A stretch of DNA of 64,000 bases from Platynereis dumerilii. Its lineage: Eukaryota; Annelida; Polychaeta; Phyllodocida; Nereididae. A program made the translations under genes and the position numbers. The DNA lies in assembly GCA_026936325.1 (NCBI GenBank), contig JAPTHN010000101.1, positions 982,001-1,046,000 on the forward strand, read 5' to 3'. Every line of letters starts with the position of its first letter. Positions within the stretch are counted from its first letter, which is position 1. The notes below the pieces were generated by a model, which saw only the letters and a list, made by a program, of their open reading frames with translations, was not told where the DNA came from and made no database searches. Below, one piece after another: positions 23,248 to 35,136 of this stretch.

Positions 23248-23415
23248 TGTAGTATCCTGATCCTGAATTATAACTAGATTATCAGATCAACTGGATAGTG
23301 TCGCCACCTTGTGTATTATCTGGAGGTCTTGGAAAGATGGATGCCATGTGTGTACAGTGGAATAAATGCTGTGGAACTTAACCTGAATGTCTCTGGAATT
23401 ACTTACAATATTACA
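23248..23415 (+). repeat. 3' LTR of the gypsy element (168 bp)
   Basis: It starts TGTAGTATCC directly after the purine tract and ends CAATATTACA, the TG...CA form of an LTR. AATAAA occurs in TGGAATAAATGCTG near 23360. The partner LTR is not visible, so identity and age cannot be judged. Confidence 0.7.
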
Positions 23416-23968
23416 CTTGCAGAAAGCCCAATTGACCCAATGATGGACTGCCCCTGATTATTTTAAAAATGGATGGTCTACCCATTAGTTACTTTTCTTA
23501 GGTGATGTCCTGACTCACAGCAATAGAGGCACAGCGTATACTTACTTGCCAATTGGGCTTTTTTTTCTGTCTACAAGTGGATGCTGTTACATTGCCACTT
23601 CTTTTTCCAACCTTGGCAGATCAGAACATATGCTGTCATGTGTGCCACCTAGTGAGGTGTGTGCTATTCCGCGAGCTCCTGCGAGCGATCCACATGCATC
23701 ATTTCAGTCTGAGGACGAACACAATTTTGTCTGGAAGAAACCGGGGCTGTTTCTGAGTGTGCTGATGGCCTTGTCGACTTCCTTAGAGAATGTGATGTCT
23801 GACTCTGGTATACATCAATGTTGAATAGAAATTTTGTGAATGTGCAATGAAATTGGAACAATTTTTTGGGACAGCAATGCTGTAGCATACAAAATCAACT
23901 TTAGTGCCAGATGGCAGCAGCATGCAGTTGTCATTTTCACCTGACTGCCATGTTTTGTTGTTGTTGGT
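23416..23968. other. Mostly unassigned; small inverted repeat
   Basis: AAGCCCAATTG (about 23427) and CAATTGGGCTT (about 23551) form an 11-bp inverted pair about 125 bp apart, possibly a small MITE. The rest shows no gene. The two open frames at 23546-23824 lack recognisable motifs. Confidence 0.35.
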
Positions 23969-23976
23969 GGATATAA

Positions 23977-24035
23977 GCAGTGTTCGAAATAAGGGGGGTC
24001 AAGGGGTCTTGACCCCCCCAAATGCTCTTGGGACC
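23977..24035 (+). mobile_element. Truncated copy of the CAGTGGTCGAAATA MITE
   Basis: CAGTGTTCGAAATAAGGGGG and the following G/C-run sequence match the left end of the 409-bp element at 43217. It is also preceded by GGTGGATATAAG. It is cut off at GGGACC where another repeat begins. Confidence 0.6.
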
Positions 24036-25260
24036 TAGTCCAGGCTCTGGCCTACAACCCCGTATACAATGCGAGCCGCAGAGAATTTGATGATTGAATC
24101 TTGTAGCTTAGTGTCCTAGCTTCCAAAATCACACAGGTGGACATTCCGATTTTACTGCGAATAGCCACTAGGGGGCGTTTTTCAAAATGGCCGCCGTTCT
24201 CACTCTCGCCATTCTATTTTCCTTAATTTTCAAGATACAATTTCATGCAACACCACTTTTTTGGGGTTTTCTGACCTGCAGAATCCATTTCTGAGCTTAC
24301 TTTTGTGATACAGTGTGTGTATCATGTGATATTGCAATGGCTAATTTACATTTATGAAGACCGATGGTCAAATTCACTAAAATCGCCATAAATCTGCCTA
24401 ATTCTTGTATCTAATCCCACTCCAGCAGCCAGATTTGTGTAATGTGTGACTTATAAAGGTTTAGGAAACTTAACTTGGGGTTCAACCAGGTCTGGAGACA
24501 ATTTATTTGGCCAAGAACCAGGCCTGTATTCAGTTTTGACTGGCAGAGAATGGCCGAAAAGCGAAATATTTGCCCAAAAATCACAAATTTTGTCATTTAA
24601 ACAGCAAATAAAGGATGGGACTGCCTCAGATTAATAATTATTTGCTTCCTGCATAATTTCAGTGTTACTTGCTAAAAAATTGGTCTCTGTAATTTTTTTT
24701 CGTGTCAAATAAAGTCAGAAAGCAGCTGCATCCTTCCAAATCATTTTTCTCTTGCCATTCTATTTTCCTTAATTTTAAAGATACAATTTCATGCAACACC
24801 ACTTTTTGGGGGTTTTCTGAAAGTCAGAATCCATTTCTGAACTTACTTTTGTGGTATAGTGTGTGTATCATGTGATATTGCAATGTCTAATTTACATGAA
24901 GACCCATGAAGACCAATGGTCAAATTCACTCAAATTTCCATAAATCTGCCTAATTCTTGTATCTAATCCCACTCCAGCAGCCAGAATGGTGTAATTTGTG
25001 AGTTAATGAGATTTAGGACACTTAATTTGGGGTTGAACCAGGTCTTGGAACATTTTATTTGGACCAAGCCCAGGCGGCCAGGCCTATCTTCAGTTTTGAC
25101 TGACAAAGAATCTGCAAAACACAAAATAATTGTCTAATCGACCCAACTTATGTTTTTAAAACACCAAATAAAGGATGGAACTGCCTTAAATTAATACACA
25201 TTTTGCTTCTTGCATGATTTTAGAGTGTTCTCTGTGAAAAGAGCAGTTACTGTGGTTGAA
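24036..25260 (+). repeat. Interspersed repeat with an internal ~540-bp tandem duplication
   Basis: It starts TAGTCCAGGCTCTGGCCTAC. A block containing CCATTCTATTTTCCTTAATT, ATTTCATGCAACACCACTTT and ATCTAATCCCACTCCAGCAG occurs at about 24210-24740 and again at 24755-25260. Inverse copies lie at 40981-41687 and 42491-43203. It is non-coding as far as I can see. Its end word TAGTCC is shared with the terminus of the element at 5227, but I found no further match. Confidence 0.75.
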
Positions 25261-26511
25261 ATAGGACTGTAGTGTCAAAAAATAATGTTATTTTGTAGAT
25301 TGTCAAGAACGGACCGTGTAATAAACATTACAGGTCCAGTCTAATTTTTTTTATTCATCCTACTCTCAACTACATATATGTAGATTTGTCATATGACTTA
25401 TTAAGATTTCTGATCACTTATTTGGGTAGAACTGATTTATCTTTTGTTTTGATGGGCATAAATTAGCTGCAAAGCAAAATAACAACCAAAAAATAATAAC
25501 CAGAAATTTGGGTATTTATTCAAACAACAATGTGTACTTTTATAAAAGTGAAACTCGCTTCCAATTAGTCAATACCTAATACTTCAGTTCTGAAACAACT
25601 AGAGAGTGCTCTTTGCAGTATGAGTAACATGCTGTAAACCTACTAAAATAGTGCAAAAATGCTCAGCGTTGCTGCAACATCGGCTGTTTTAATTATCATC
25701 ATAATCAACAACTGACTGACCCTTGACAAAAAACCTTTGCACATGCTTTCATCTTTGTCTCAAAGATGCAGTATATCTGCTTAATATTTAGGGTTAGCAG
25801 TCACAATTGACAAAAGTGAAAACAAGAAGGAAAAAAAATCGTCCAACGGTTGTCATTATTTGCAAATCATCTTCTACTTTCTATCATGAATTATGAATTT
25901 TTGTACTGTGTACACAGTACAGTTCAAAGTGGAGTTGGTTTATCAGATTTCAACACCAACGTTTATCAGCACAAATGACACACTCTTTGCGATGACACAT
26001 TCATTGGGGATTTAACACATAGTTCATAATAAAAGATTTGAAATTGAATGAACATCCTGTGTTCAAGGTTAAAGATGTTGCTAATGCAGCCTTTTGTGTT
26101 AGTTTCCTCTGTCTCAAAAAAATTGCTCCTTCAAAAGCACACAAATGATGTGAGAAAATATACCAACACAGTGCGCATGTACACGGCAAAGGATATTGTC
26201 ATAATAATTCCTTACCTTTAGAAAAAACATAAGCATTATGCAAATTTGTCAGTTTCACACCATTTGGCCCTCAAAGCTGCTCAAGCAGTGTACATCATAG
26301 AAAATAATAATCAGGAAACTGCTCTTATTAAGTTGATATACAATCCTGAAAAAAAAGCACCAAAGACACTGGATGTTCTAGTCCACTTCTTTTCTGTAAA
26401 GTCTACCTTGACACTTCAGAATCATGAGATTGCAAAAACCCACAACTCTCATTGCTCAGCATATCCTTTGCTGGAACAACATAGTGGCAGTGAAATATAT
26501 AGCTGAAATGT
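25261..26511. other. No recognisable feature
   Basis: About 1.25 kb of AT-rich sequence. The open frames at 26001-26189 and 26246-26506 show no motif or splice context that would support a gene. Confidence 0.4.
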
Positions 26512-26524
26512 AAAACAACCAGGG

Positions 26525-26755
26525 TTGGGTTCAAATACAAATATATTTGTATTTGTATTGGTAAATACTGTATTTGTATTTGTATTTAAATACTTTTTCG
26601 GAAATTTGAAAGTATTTGTATTTGTATTTAAATACCTTGCAGAGTATTTGTATTTGTATTTAAATACTTTTGACAGATTTCAAAAGTATTTGTATTTGTA
26701 TTTGTATTTGCATCAAAGTATTTGGTATTTATAAATACTTTTTCAAATACAAGGT
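26525..26755 (+). repeat. Left subterminal TATTTG/TTTAAATAC array of the hAT element
   Basis: Imperfect repeats of GTATTTGTATTTGTATTTAA separated by short purine-rich spacers. The same words in the same strand sense occupy 33630-33835 at the other end. Subterminal repeats of this kind are usual transposase-binding regions in hAT elements. Confidence 0.8.
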
Positions 26756-27089
26756 CTATAAATGGATAAAGAAAGCATGCATCCCTTAATTTCAAAGGTG
26801 GATATAGCTTATGTGTCTATCTTTATACAATCATTTTGTTACTATATTTAGTTTAAATATTATTTTGGAAAGTATAGCATTTTAATGATTACCATCTTAG
26901 TTTCCCCTGAAGTGCTTATAGTCAGGCGGCATATGTAATCTACTTTGGAGTGCTTGCCAACTTTGATTTCTCACTGCTATATCTTCATTAACATTCCAAG
27001 GAATAAATCTAAGCTTGTTGTCATGTCTACATTGGCTTTATTAATTATCTATTCACGTTATGAAGTTTCGCATCAAAAAAGCTAAAAAA

Positions 27090-27813
27090 TACCTCGGGGG
27101 CCGGACGCCGATTTTTTGGCCGACCACACATTAACTGCAGTGAAAGGTTGTAGCATATGGATTGGATGCTTAGACCCTCAGGAACATCTTTAAGGTCCTC
27201 AACGTTTCAAATTGGCTGGTTAATCCATGTTATTCAAGATGGCGTCCAAGATGGCCGCCGTACACTAGTTCTTTGTTAACTCGGTCACTATTTCTCTTGT
27301 TTGTTCAAGCGATACATCAAATTAGGGGTATTTCAGGTCAAGGAATCCAAAAATGATGGTTTCAGGGGGATTGGAGGTGATTTATGACCTCTCTGTTGAA
27401 GAATCATGACAATATGAAAAGTAACAAAGCTTGTCATAACAGTTTCGACATCTGACGTTATGAATCTGGATTCACTCAATAACAGCTTCCTCTATTTACC
27501 AGTGAGTGGCAACTGGTTGCTGTATGTATAAACTATACACTGTTTGAAATAAAGCAATTGTGTTCAAAAAGTTTGTGTCAAGGTGGTCAAAATGCTGTCT
27601 GATGTAGGGTTTTATCCCTAATTTGATGTATCACATGAACAGATCATAGAAATAGAGACCAAGTTAATAAAGAACGAGTGTAACATGCACAGAGCACCTG
27701 TTTGGAAAGGCAGTTGTTCCTGTCAGAGAGTCTAATTATTTAATTAATCCATCCATATGACACAACCTTTTACAGAAGCTCGTGTCTGGTTGAACCCTCT
27801 GGCCCCCTGGGTA
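27090..27813. mobile_element. Foldback element nested in the hAT transposon
   Basis: The termini TACCTCGGGGGCCGG and inverse GGCCCCCTGGGTA, plus inner blocks such as GATACATCAAATTAGGGG against CCTAATTTGATGTATCAC, define about 270-bp imperfect inverted arms. One arm carries AAGATGGCGTCCAAGATGGC, also seen in the TIRs at 5380 and 9620. The target duplication is unclear. Confidence 0.6.
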
Positions 27814-29287
27814 AAATTGTTTTTTTTTAGATATCAGTTGAAAACTATTTCAAAACTTTAAAGGTCATAAATAAACCTTAGACATCACCTTTAATTAATG
27901 TGACAGTAAAAAGAAACAAATCTCTAGTTTGGATGCATACATCAGGACTGAAGGTTGCATGATTGTGATGGTCTGTCCTGGGGATTCTTCCTATAACATG
28001 TATATGCTGGCGCACAGGGATGTACCTCCATTCTAAGCTTCTTTTTTTGCTTAAAGATGATTGAAAGATGATCCTGGGCTGTAAAAGCAAGTCTTGTGGC
28101 TGTCTGTGGCGCCGGATAAGATGCTCTGATGTCACGGTGATGAGCGATTGTGGGTGGGTGGCAGTAAAAGATTCTTTTAAGAACTTGTAAACTAACAAAC
28201 CAGTAGTAATCAGCAGATGGTAGAAGATGTGGACTGTCGCGGACATGTATTCTAGTATGCTGAAAATGTACACGTATGGGGAATCAGTGCACTGTATACT
28301 AGGAGGGGCAGTTGTTTCCCCTCCTTTCCTTTTTGGAAAGTGGTTCCTATCTCAACTGTCAAATTTCTGTCTCATTGCTTGTGACTCCAAATTATGGATC
28401 ATAGATGTTGTGTGTCATCTGCTTGCAGAATGCCTTTTTACTAAAATGAGCCAGTATTAATTTTCACATGATTTATTTAAAAAACACTATCATATAATCA
28501 GCTCTGCTTTCTCCTTACCAGTCCAGGTATCTATATTGGTGTCTTGTATGCATAATCACCCAGCTTTACTCTTAACCAAGGTTGTCTAATTATAGGAAGA
28601 TGTGGTTATACATGAAAAGCTATCAAGAGATTGAAGGCAGTATCCACTGAGAACACACAAAGATTTGTATCTGGATGCTTATGCATGGCATCAAATTACT
28701 TTACGATGACCAGTTGGTCACCCTCTTCCTAATTGTTGTGTTAAACTTTGATTTTAGATATGGCGTACTGATCAGACAAGAGTACAACAACTAGCTAATA
28801 GTAGCATTCATTCAACTGATACCCATGTCATGACCAGAAGCTGTGGTGGAAGATGAGGTTCCTGATACATTATAAATTTATGATCAGATGTGTCTTCCAA
28901 ATAAAAGGGTAGTCCTGTGCAGGGGGTTAGGTTCATTCAACCTTTGGTTCTGTGGCAGAAGATGACGTTCCTGGTCTTTTAGGCAAACTCTGGTTGACAG
29001 CTAGCCACAACGACTAACCTGGAAGGGAATTGTCTCTCTCACCTGGTGGTTTCCTGTGGGCCATTTAAATTTGCTTTGTGAATTGTCAAAATTCAGAGAA
29101 TTTGACCATTCTCATAGAAATAAATGTTCGCAATATCTGCCAAGTGCCAACCGTTCCCAATATCACACTGCACTTGTGACTTGTTGTTACAGCAACTTAG
29201 GTCCTTGCATTAAATATATAACATAGGTCTTGTTTGAGAGATTATTCTACTTAGTGAGGATTTAGAAAATCTTGGTAACATTCAGGG
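27814..29287. other. hAT interior, no gene recognised
   Basis: The longest open frame is a 131-codon minus-strand stretch (27878-28273) without known motifs. It may be a decayed coding remnant. Nothing else is supportable. Confidence 0.35.
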
Positions 29288-29490
29288 TCATCTTGCTCCT
29301 TCCCTCCATTCCATACTCATGATGAAGTGAACATGCCTTTCTTGGTTCAACTCAAGAATTATCTTCGTAATCTTGTACAACCCTGGAAAGGCAGAGTGCA
29401 ATGGAGAAATATACTTTTCAAGAGCATTGTCACTGACTGCGAGTCCAAGATAGCCATATTCATCATCTTGTGCTATTGATTCAGATCTGG
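29288..29490 (-). pseudogene. Unidentified coding-like segment with acceptor-like 5' border
   Basis: The minus strand has TCATTTACAG just upstream of 29490. An open run of 66 codons to a TGA at 29288-29290 follows, including DDEYGYLGLAVSDNALEKYI and HSAFPGLYKITKIILELN. The composition looks protein-like. I do not recognise the family. It could be a terminal exon of a gene or of a decayed transposase inside the hAT element. Confidence 0.3.
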
Positions 29491-30107
29491 CTGTAAATGA
29501 AACAAAATATCATAGTTGCCGTCATATTTCCAGGCTTGAGGATCCATGCTTTGTAGTTGTAACATGCAAGCAATGTACAATGCGTTCGTGACAGTTTTCA
29601 GCAGCTGACATCAGACTTTGGAGGTAATGTTACTGTTAGCTAAACATGCCTTTGATGGTAGAGAAAAGCTGGTTGAACTCTTAGAAAATAAGTTACTCAC
29701 ACTATAACATGCCATAAAACTTCATTTCTGAGGACAGTCGACCTATTCTCTTCAAAATGCTCCTATTGTGGATACTCATTCACAGTGTCTGTGATTGTGG
29801 CAACATGTTTTCCAATTGGATGGAATTTTGACAGCTGCAAATTCTGAGATCACCAGTAATTTCTAAAAAGCAAATACTAAAAAGCAAATACAATGAGCAA
29901 AAAGCTTGCTTAATGCTATTCAAAATGTCTTTGGAAGGTGGCGCTGAGCAAGATCTGTAATAACTTCACCAGTTCAAGAGTTCAGAAGCACAAAATAAAC
30001 TTTCCTTTCTTCATTTAAATCTTTAGAATACCAATCTGAAGATCATGACAACTAATCACAGAAGATTTTCAATCACCAGATGAAGTTTGGTGGCAGGAGA
30101 CATGGGT

Positions 30108-30146
<39 letters not shown>
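30108..30146 (+). repeat. (TG)n microsatellite
   Basis: About 17 TG dinucleotides from 30110 in an otherwise unique stretch. Confidence 0.95.
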
Positions 30147-30148
<2 letters not shown>

Positions 30149-32727
30149 TGTTTTACGCCTCTGCTGCACCTTAATGGGCTATATCGAGGCAGAGAGACAT
30201 GGGTACCTAACTTTCTTGTTGCACCTAAGAATGCTAAGATACAATTAGTATTGTTTTTATAGAAAGGAATTCATTTTGCCATCACTATTTACTACCCCTT
30301 CTCAATAGATGAAAATGAAAAACTTTGGATTAGATGGGTCTTCTCATAAGAACAATTTGAAGTCAAACATGAAGCTATCCAATTGTGACACTGAGATTGG
30401 AATCCCGGCAACTCTTCCCTGGGTATTGGTCATGAGCAATTGAGCATGGAAGCAAATTAAGATATGTGCATAAATCACTGATGATCCAAATTATCAATTC
30501 TTGTGACTATTTGATATTTCACAGTACATGTAGTATGTAGATGTACCAGAGAAATTCCAGCGCTTGTGGTTTTGATTAACCTCGACCCTCCAAACAAATT
30601 TGTACTTTATGACACCAAATTGGTCATTATTGTAAAAATTTCACTTATATTATTATAATTATGACATCTATAGTTATCCACCAGACTGGCACCTTATTGA
30701 TAAGATCATTCATCAAGAAAAATTAATAATATTACATGCATTATGATGCACATATTGACTCCAAAGCTGTATCAAATTGCGATATTATGCTAATTAATTA
30801 GCGTAATTTGATTTGATTACAAAATAATTAAAAATCAATGTGTGATGTTGACAACAAGTTGGATTACCTTTATTATAGTGTGAACCACAAAGTTCAAGTG
30901 AAAAACTAGAGTTGGCAGCTTGTCTAAAGTAGCCTTGCAATTTTAACAAATGCCGCCTGACTATTAGATTGTGGTCTGTACACAAACATACATGTATGTG
31001 TAGAGATTATCACTGTCTCTCTGTTGTTAGGTTTGAGGAAGATAACAATAACTCAAGAATCCAATGGACTGAACAAGTGAAATGCAACTCAGCTTCTGTC
31101 CCATCTAAACTTCCAAATTTAAGAAAATATTTGTTGAACACAAGATACAAATGAAATTTACACTGTATGAGAAGTCATGAATTATAATTGTTTGCATATT
31201 AAGTTAAAAAAATGAAATATTTTCTTTAATTAATTTAATACACATTTACCTATAGTAGTAATTATCTCACTTACCTATATACTAAATATATTTTCTTTGA
31301 CAAAAAATGTAACATTTATCTAATAGTTACAGGTAATGTCCATTTTATATTGTCTAATAGTATGAAAGACATAACTATCACACATTTTGAATTTAACTGC
31401 TATTCTAACACTGGCTTTTGTCTCAATTGCTATTCAAACACAGGCACAGGCCATGCATTGTCTTTAGTGAGCAATGGTGCATTGCAATTATATAGGGGTA
31501 CCATTGTGTGGACATTAATTATACACAAATAGCAGTTATAAAAAGTTCATATTATTTTGCATTTATAATGTCTACATCATTATTATTTAATTAGAGGTCA
31601 ATTTGCAAGCAAAAGAAAACTTAAACATTTTTTTAAAGCACATACAAAAGTTCCAGATATTTTTGTATATTATTCATTATTATAGCTTCACTATCACGGA
31701 ACAACTTCTAAATTATAATGCCTTCTTGTTGAATGGAAAAAAAAGTAGATTTTATTTATATTTTGGAATTCAGAGGGCTGTCAGGATTGAATTTCCAATA
31801 CTGACTTATTTTTAGCTAACGAAATATGTTGTTAAATGACGAAACACCTATTTCTCTATTTTATATTAATCTTTTATTGTGCTTTATTTTTCACAAATTT
31901 TCCTAATCAAGCTTTCAACGAATTCCTGGTACTGAAAATAGGTATTTTAATGAAACAAATGTGGCATATAGAACAAAAACACGGGATTTTAATGAATCTA
32001 ACATGATTATTCTGTCCCCAAAAGAACCCTTACAAAATTGGCCCAAAAGAACCTTCTGTCTCGACCAATCACAGAGCAGTATTCACCAGTGCACCTTCCC
32101 ATAGCCAATCACAGATAGTGTTGTTGTTGTCGAAGATTTGGCCCTCTGTTTTTTTTATGCTGGTTCCATTGGGCTGTAAGAAAAGATGTATTATGGCATA
32201 TCTTTAGCCATTAATACCAGCAGTTTACTGGGCACCCCATACTGAAAAGTGTCAACACAAGTTCACCTCAGCCTTTAGTGATATAAAGTGGAGCACTAGG
32301 AAATAACTTATCATTGCAAATACTTCAAGTTGTTGCATTTATGTCAAAATACACCTGCCATTTCGGAAATTGATGATTGATCCACCAAAAATTATTCTAG
32401 TACAATTTAAGCTGGAGGTGAGTTGTCATGATTGATATAGACAAGTGGACGACACCTGTCATGTGACCAGGATATGCACTGCTGCTGCTTTTTTCAGAGA
32501 TATAAACAGGGCCGCTGAAGCTCGACATTTTGTCGTACATGCCTGGTTTACCTCTTTTCTGAAACTAGAACATCTCATAAACACGGAGCAGTTTTCGGAA
32601 TGTCAATAAGTGGAGTAGAAGTGTGTCAAATTTGCCTGAGAAGTTTGGAAGTGGAGGGCGTGGTTTCTTATTCTTGCATTAGGCCTATATGAGGATTCAA
32701 AGTCTATATTTAGGAACAAGTCGTATG
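30147..32727. other. hAT interior, AT-rich, no gene recognised
   Basis: Very AT-rich (about 31150-31900 especially). Short open frames are uninformative. A 12-base word AGTCAGGCGGCA occurs inverted near 26922 and 30957, possibly old internal inverted similarity of the element. Confidence 0.35.
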
Positions 32728-32820
32728 GCTGGCCCAGTGGCGAAGCAGGTAGAGAGTTTGCCTTCCACCCCACTGGCCAGGGTTCAATTCCAGGTTAGGC
32801 CACAAAAATTACTGTATTTA
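32728..32820 (+). mobile_element. tRNA-derived SINE body or tRNA pseudogene
   Basis: An A box TGGCGAAGCAGG (32738-32749) and a B box GGTTCAATTCC (32781-32791) match the RNA polymerase III internal promoter consensus with usual spacing. The ends GGCTGGCC and GGTTAGGCCAC can pair only partly, so a functional tRNA is unlikely. AT-rich sequence follows. The position inside a transposon also favours a SINE. Confidence 0.6.
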
Positions 32821-33629
32821 TGAATTTAACAAAATACTTTATATTTTCTAGTATAATGTTTAAATTTATAGATATGTTTATCAAATAAAAGAGCTACTTG
32901 TAAAAGATAATGTTTTTTTTCACATTTTAAAGATATCATTGCTACAACCAGCATATCTTTTTAAAAAAAAGATTTTCTTGTTTAAATATCTGACTGAAAT
33001 TTAGCTACATACTAATTTAGTCATTTTACTTATGAAGTTGACTATAGTTAGTCCTTTGACTTATAATATAGGAAGTCACTTTGATAATTTACTTAGTTAT
33101 TTTTAGAAGTACAAAGCACAAATGTGAATAGGCAACATTACTGAGCCAATGTGTCTAATTGAGCAACTGTATATTCTGTGTTTTTATTCCTAAGTGATTA
33201 CAGTCATCACCAAGGGAAGTGAAAATCATTGTGTGAATCAGTGAAAATTTGGTATCAACCTGGAATTACTGGGTTTATTTTGAAATATTCATAGATTAAT
33301 CAATATTTATCAATTGATATGCAGAACATCATATTTAATCAATTAAGAGTTAGATAAATGAATATTTGTGCATATTCAAAATCATAACATGCAACTATTC
33401 AGTTTATAATCGGTTAGGCAAATGACCAAAAATGTCTCAATTTGAACAGATTTTAATGAAGGAACTTGATAATAATATTATGAATAATTATTGTTATTAC
33501 TTGTTAAAACTATATAGGCCTAACCTACAGACCCATAACAGTTTGTTGTATTCACAAACATTACCTGGAGTTAGATTGGAAACAATTTAAAAGGACAAGT
33601 TTGAAGGCCTAAGACAGAATTATTGAAAG

Positions 33630-33835
33630 TATTTTCAAATATATTTGCAAATATATTTGTATTTGTATTTAAATACTTTCAAAATTTGAGTATTTGTATT
33701 TGTATTTGTATTTGAAAGAATTGAAAGTATTTGTATTTGTATTTAAATACTTTTGAGCTCAACTGTATTTGTATTTGTATTTGTATTTAGAAAGATTGAA
33801 AGTATTTGTATTTGTATTTAAATACTTTTATCTGT
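33630..33835 (+). repeat. Right subterminal TATTTG/TTTAAATAC array of the hAT element
   Basis: The counterpart of the left array, with GTATTTGTATTTAAATACTT repeats running to the right terminal inverted repeat. Confidence 0.8.
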
Positions 33836-33860
33836 ATTTGAACCCAACCCTGAAAACAAC

Positions 33861-34410
33861 CACAAAAAAACAATAGACATTTGTGTGAGTAGCATTATGC
33901 TGTCAAGCCAGGGTTCTAAAGCCTTTGTCTGAATGATAATAGTTACGAGCATTAAGTATGGGTATTGACTATTATTAAGTGTCTCATGTTGGCCAAGTAA
34001 GTTTTGATTTTTGGCCAATTGGATACTTCGTATTAGATAGAATTAAGCATCATAACCTGAATGTTCCCACTGAGCATCTGACTGCATTTGACGTCAGAGG
34101 GATGGCACATTTCATCAGTTAAGACTTTTAGTAATTTATGATCAAAACATAGACAGTTAATGTTTTATTTGTCATATTTCAATGACTTCCCAGATAATAT
34201 TCTGGAACATAGCATCACATTTTTCAACATAACTGGCATGTGCATGATCACTTAATTAATCCAAATTTATGTAAGAAGTCAAGAATACATGATTTTGACG
34301 GACCAAAAGCAGATAAAGTTTTTGGAATGACCAAATTTGTTAAGAGGGGTAATTTTGTTTGTAGTAATTTTATGTCTCTCAAAACAATAGATATAATACC
34401 CTAAATGTAT
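33861..34410. other. No recognisable feature
   Basis: Unique-looking AT-rich sequence between the hAT right flank and the simple-repeat tail at 34411. Confidence 0.4.
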
Positions 34411-34453
34411 GTCTCAGACTCAGACTCAGACTCAGACTCAGATTAATTTTATT
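34411..34453 (-). terminator. 3' end of a minus-strand retroelement: poly(A) signal and (TGAGTC)n tail
   Basis: On the minus strand GGGGAAAATAAAATTAATC (signal AATAAA, complement at 34448-34453) is followed by about five TGAGTC units (34411-34441). LINE-type elements often end in a short simple repeat rather than poly(A). This marks the probable 3' end of the unit whose large open frame starts at 37764. Confidence 0.5.
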
Positions 34454-35136
34454 TTCCCCAAAAAAAAACAGTTATAGTAAATATATTTAACAGTACAGTT
34501 TTAGATGTTGGGGCTCGGGAGACCTTTCAAAGATAGGTATCGCTGCAGAGAGGCGGCCACCCAGTATATTGAAATACAAAAGTTATATGTTAATCTACAT
34601 AGAATAAAAAAGGAAAGTTAAACCATTGAAATTATTAAAGAAAGAATCGAAATCGACTAATCACAAGAAATACAAGCACATGTTCGAGAATTTATGCCAT
34701 TGCAAACTGCAGGAATGAACCGTCTGGAGGCAGTGAAGACACTAATGACCACTAATATAGCAATTTTGAATTCTACACTCTACCTGATACGAATTAATAA
34801 AATCATTCTTCACATACGATTTGAAGCCGAGAGGGAAGGGGATCTGTCACGACACAGTCATATAAGGAACTACGCCCCGAGTCTCGAAGGGAACTACGCC
34901 TCAGATATTGCAGGTTCCACAGGGAACTACTTCCAAAATATAAGGGGTTACAGCCTTAACAGAGAACTTAACAGCACCGGAATTACAGCCTTAACAGAAA
35001 TCTTAACGGAAATCTTAACAGCACCAGAATTCCATCAATCCGTAACAAACAGTCAATCAACAAGAATCATGCAAGGCCAAGTTGCATCAACAATAATAAA
35101 ATGTCAATCATCAACAACGGTGACTCTCCTCAGTGT
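34454..35136 (-). other. Probable 3' UTR of the minus-strand unit
   Basis: It lies between the stop of the 875-codon frame and the tail. Short internal repeats (GTTAAGATTTC, GTAGTTCCCT in the minus sense) occur at 34870-35030. The 170-codon plus-strand open frame over part of it is antisense and shows no motif. Confidence 0.4.

Larger units (their letters stand above)
18163..23415 (+). mobile_element. Ty3/gypsy LTR retrotransposon fossil (Mag-like)
   Basis: It runs from the assembly gap to the 3' LTR end: leader, gag with two CCHC zinc knuckles, protease, reverse transcriptase, RNase H, integrase, a 700-bp 3' tail, a purine tract and an LTR. No envelope-like region is evident. Domain order (protease-RT-RNase H-integrase) is Ty3/gypsy. 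The RT and integrase resemble the Mag lineage widespread in marine invertebrates, from memory. The 5' LTR is not visible and presumably lies in the gap. The gag part looks broken (roughly two or three breaks) while pol looks largely open, suggesting a fairly young but probably inactive copy. Age cannot be estimated with one LTR. Confidence 0.9.
26520..33852. mobile_element. 7.3-kb hAT-type DNA transposon with 8-bp TSD
   Basis: The first 20 bases CAGGGTTGGGTTCAAATACA are repeated inverted and identical at the right end. AAAACAAC flanks both sides (26512-26519, 33853-33860). Each end carries a subterminal array of TATTTGTATTTAAATAC words (to about 26755 and from about 33630). The CAGGGTTGGG terminus and 8-bp duplication fit hAT. 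About 6.9 kb of interior contains no intact transposase. It holds a nested foldback element, a tRNA-like SINE body and a few short coding-like stretches. Confidence 0.8.

Noticed and set aside
32728-32801. Functional tRNA gene
   Set aside because: A and B boxes are good but the acceptor stem pairs poorly and no convincing anticodon arm could be drawn; a SINE body is likelier.
26525-33840. Two independent simple-repeat loci (TATTTG)n
   Set aside because: Their outer ends carry identical inverted 20-bp termini and identical 8-bp flanks, so they are better explained as the two ends of one transposon.
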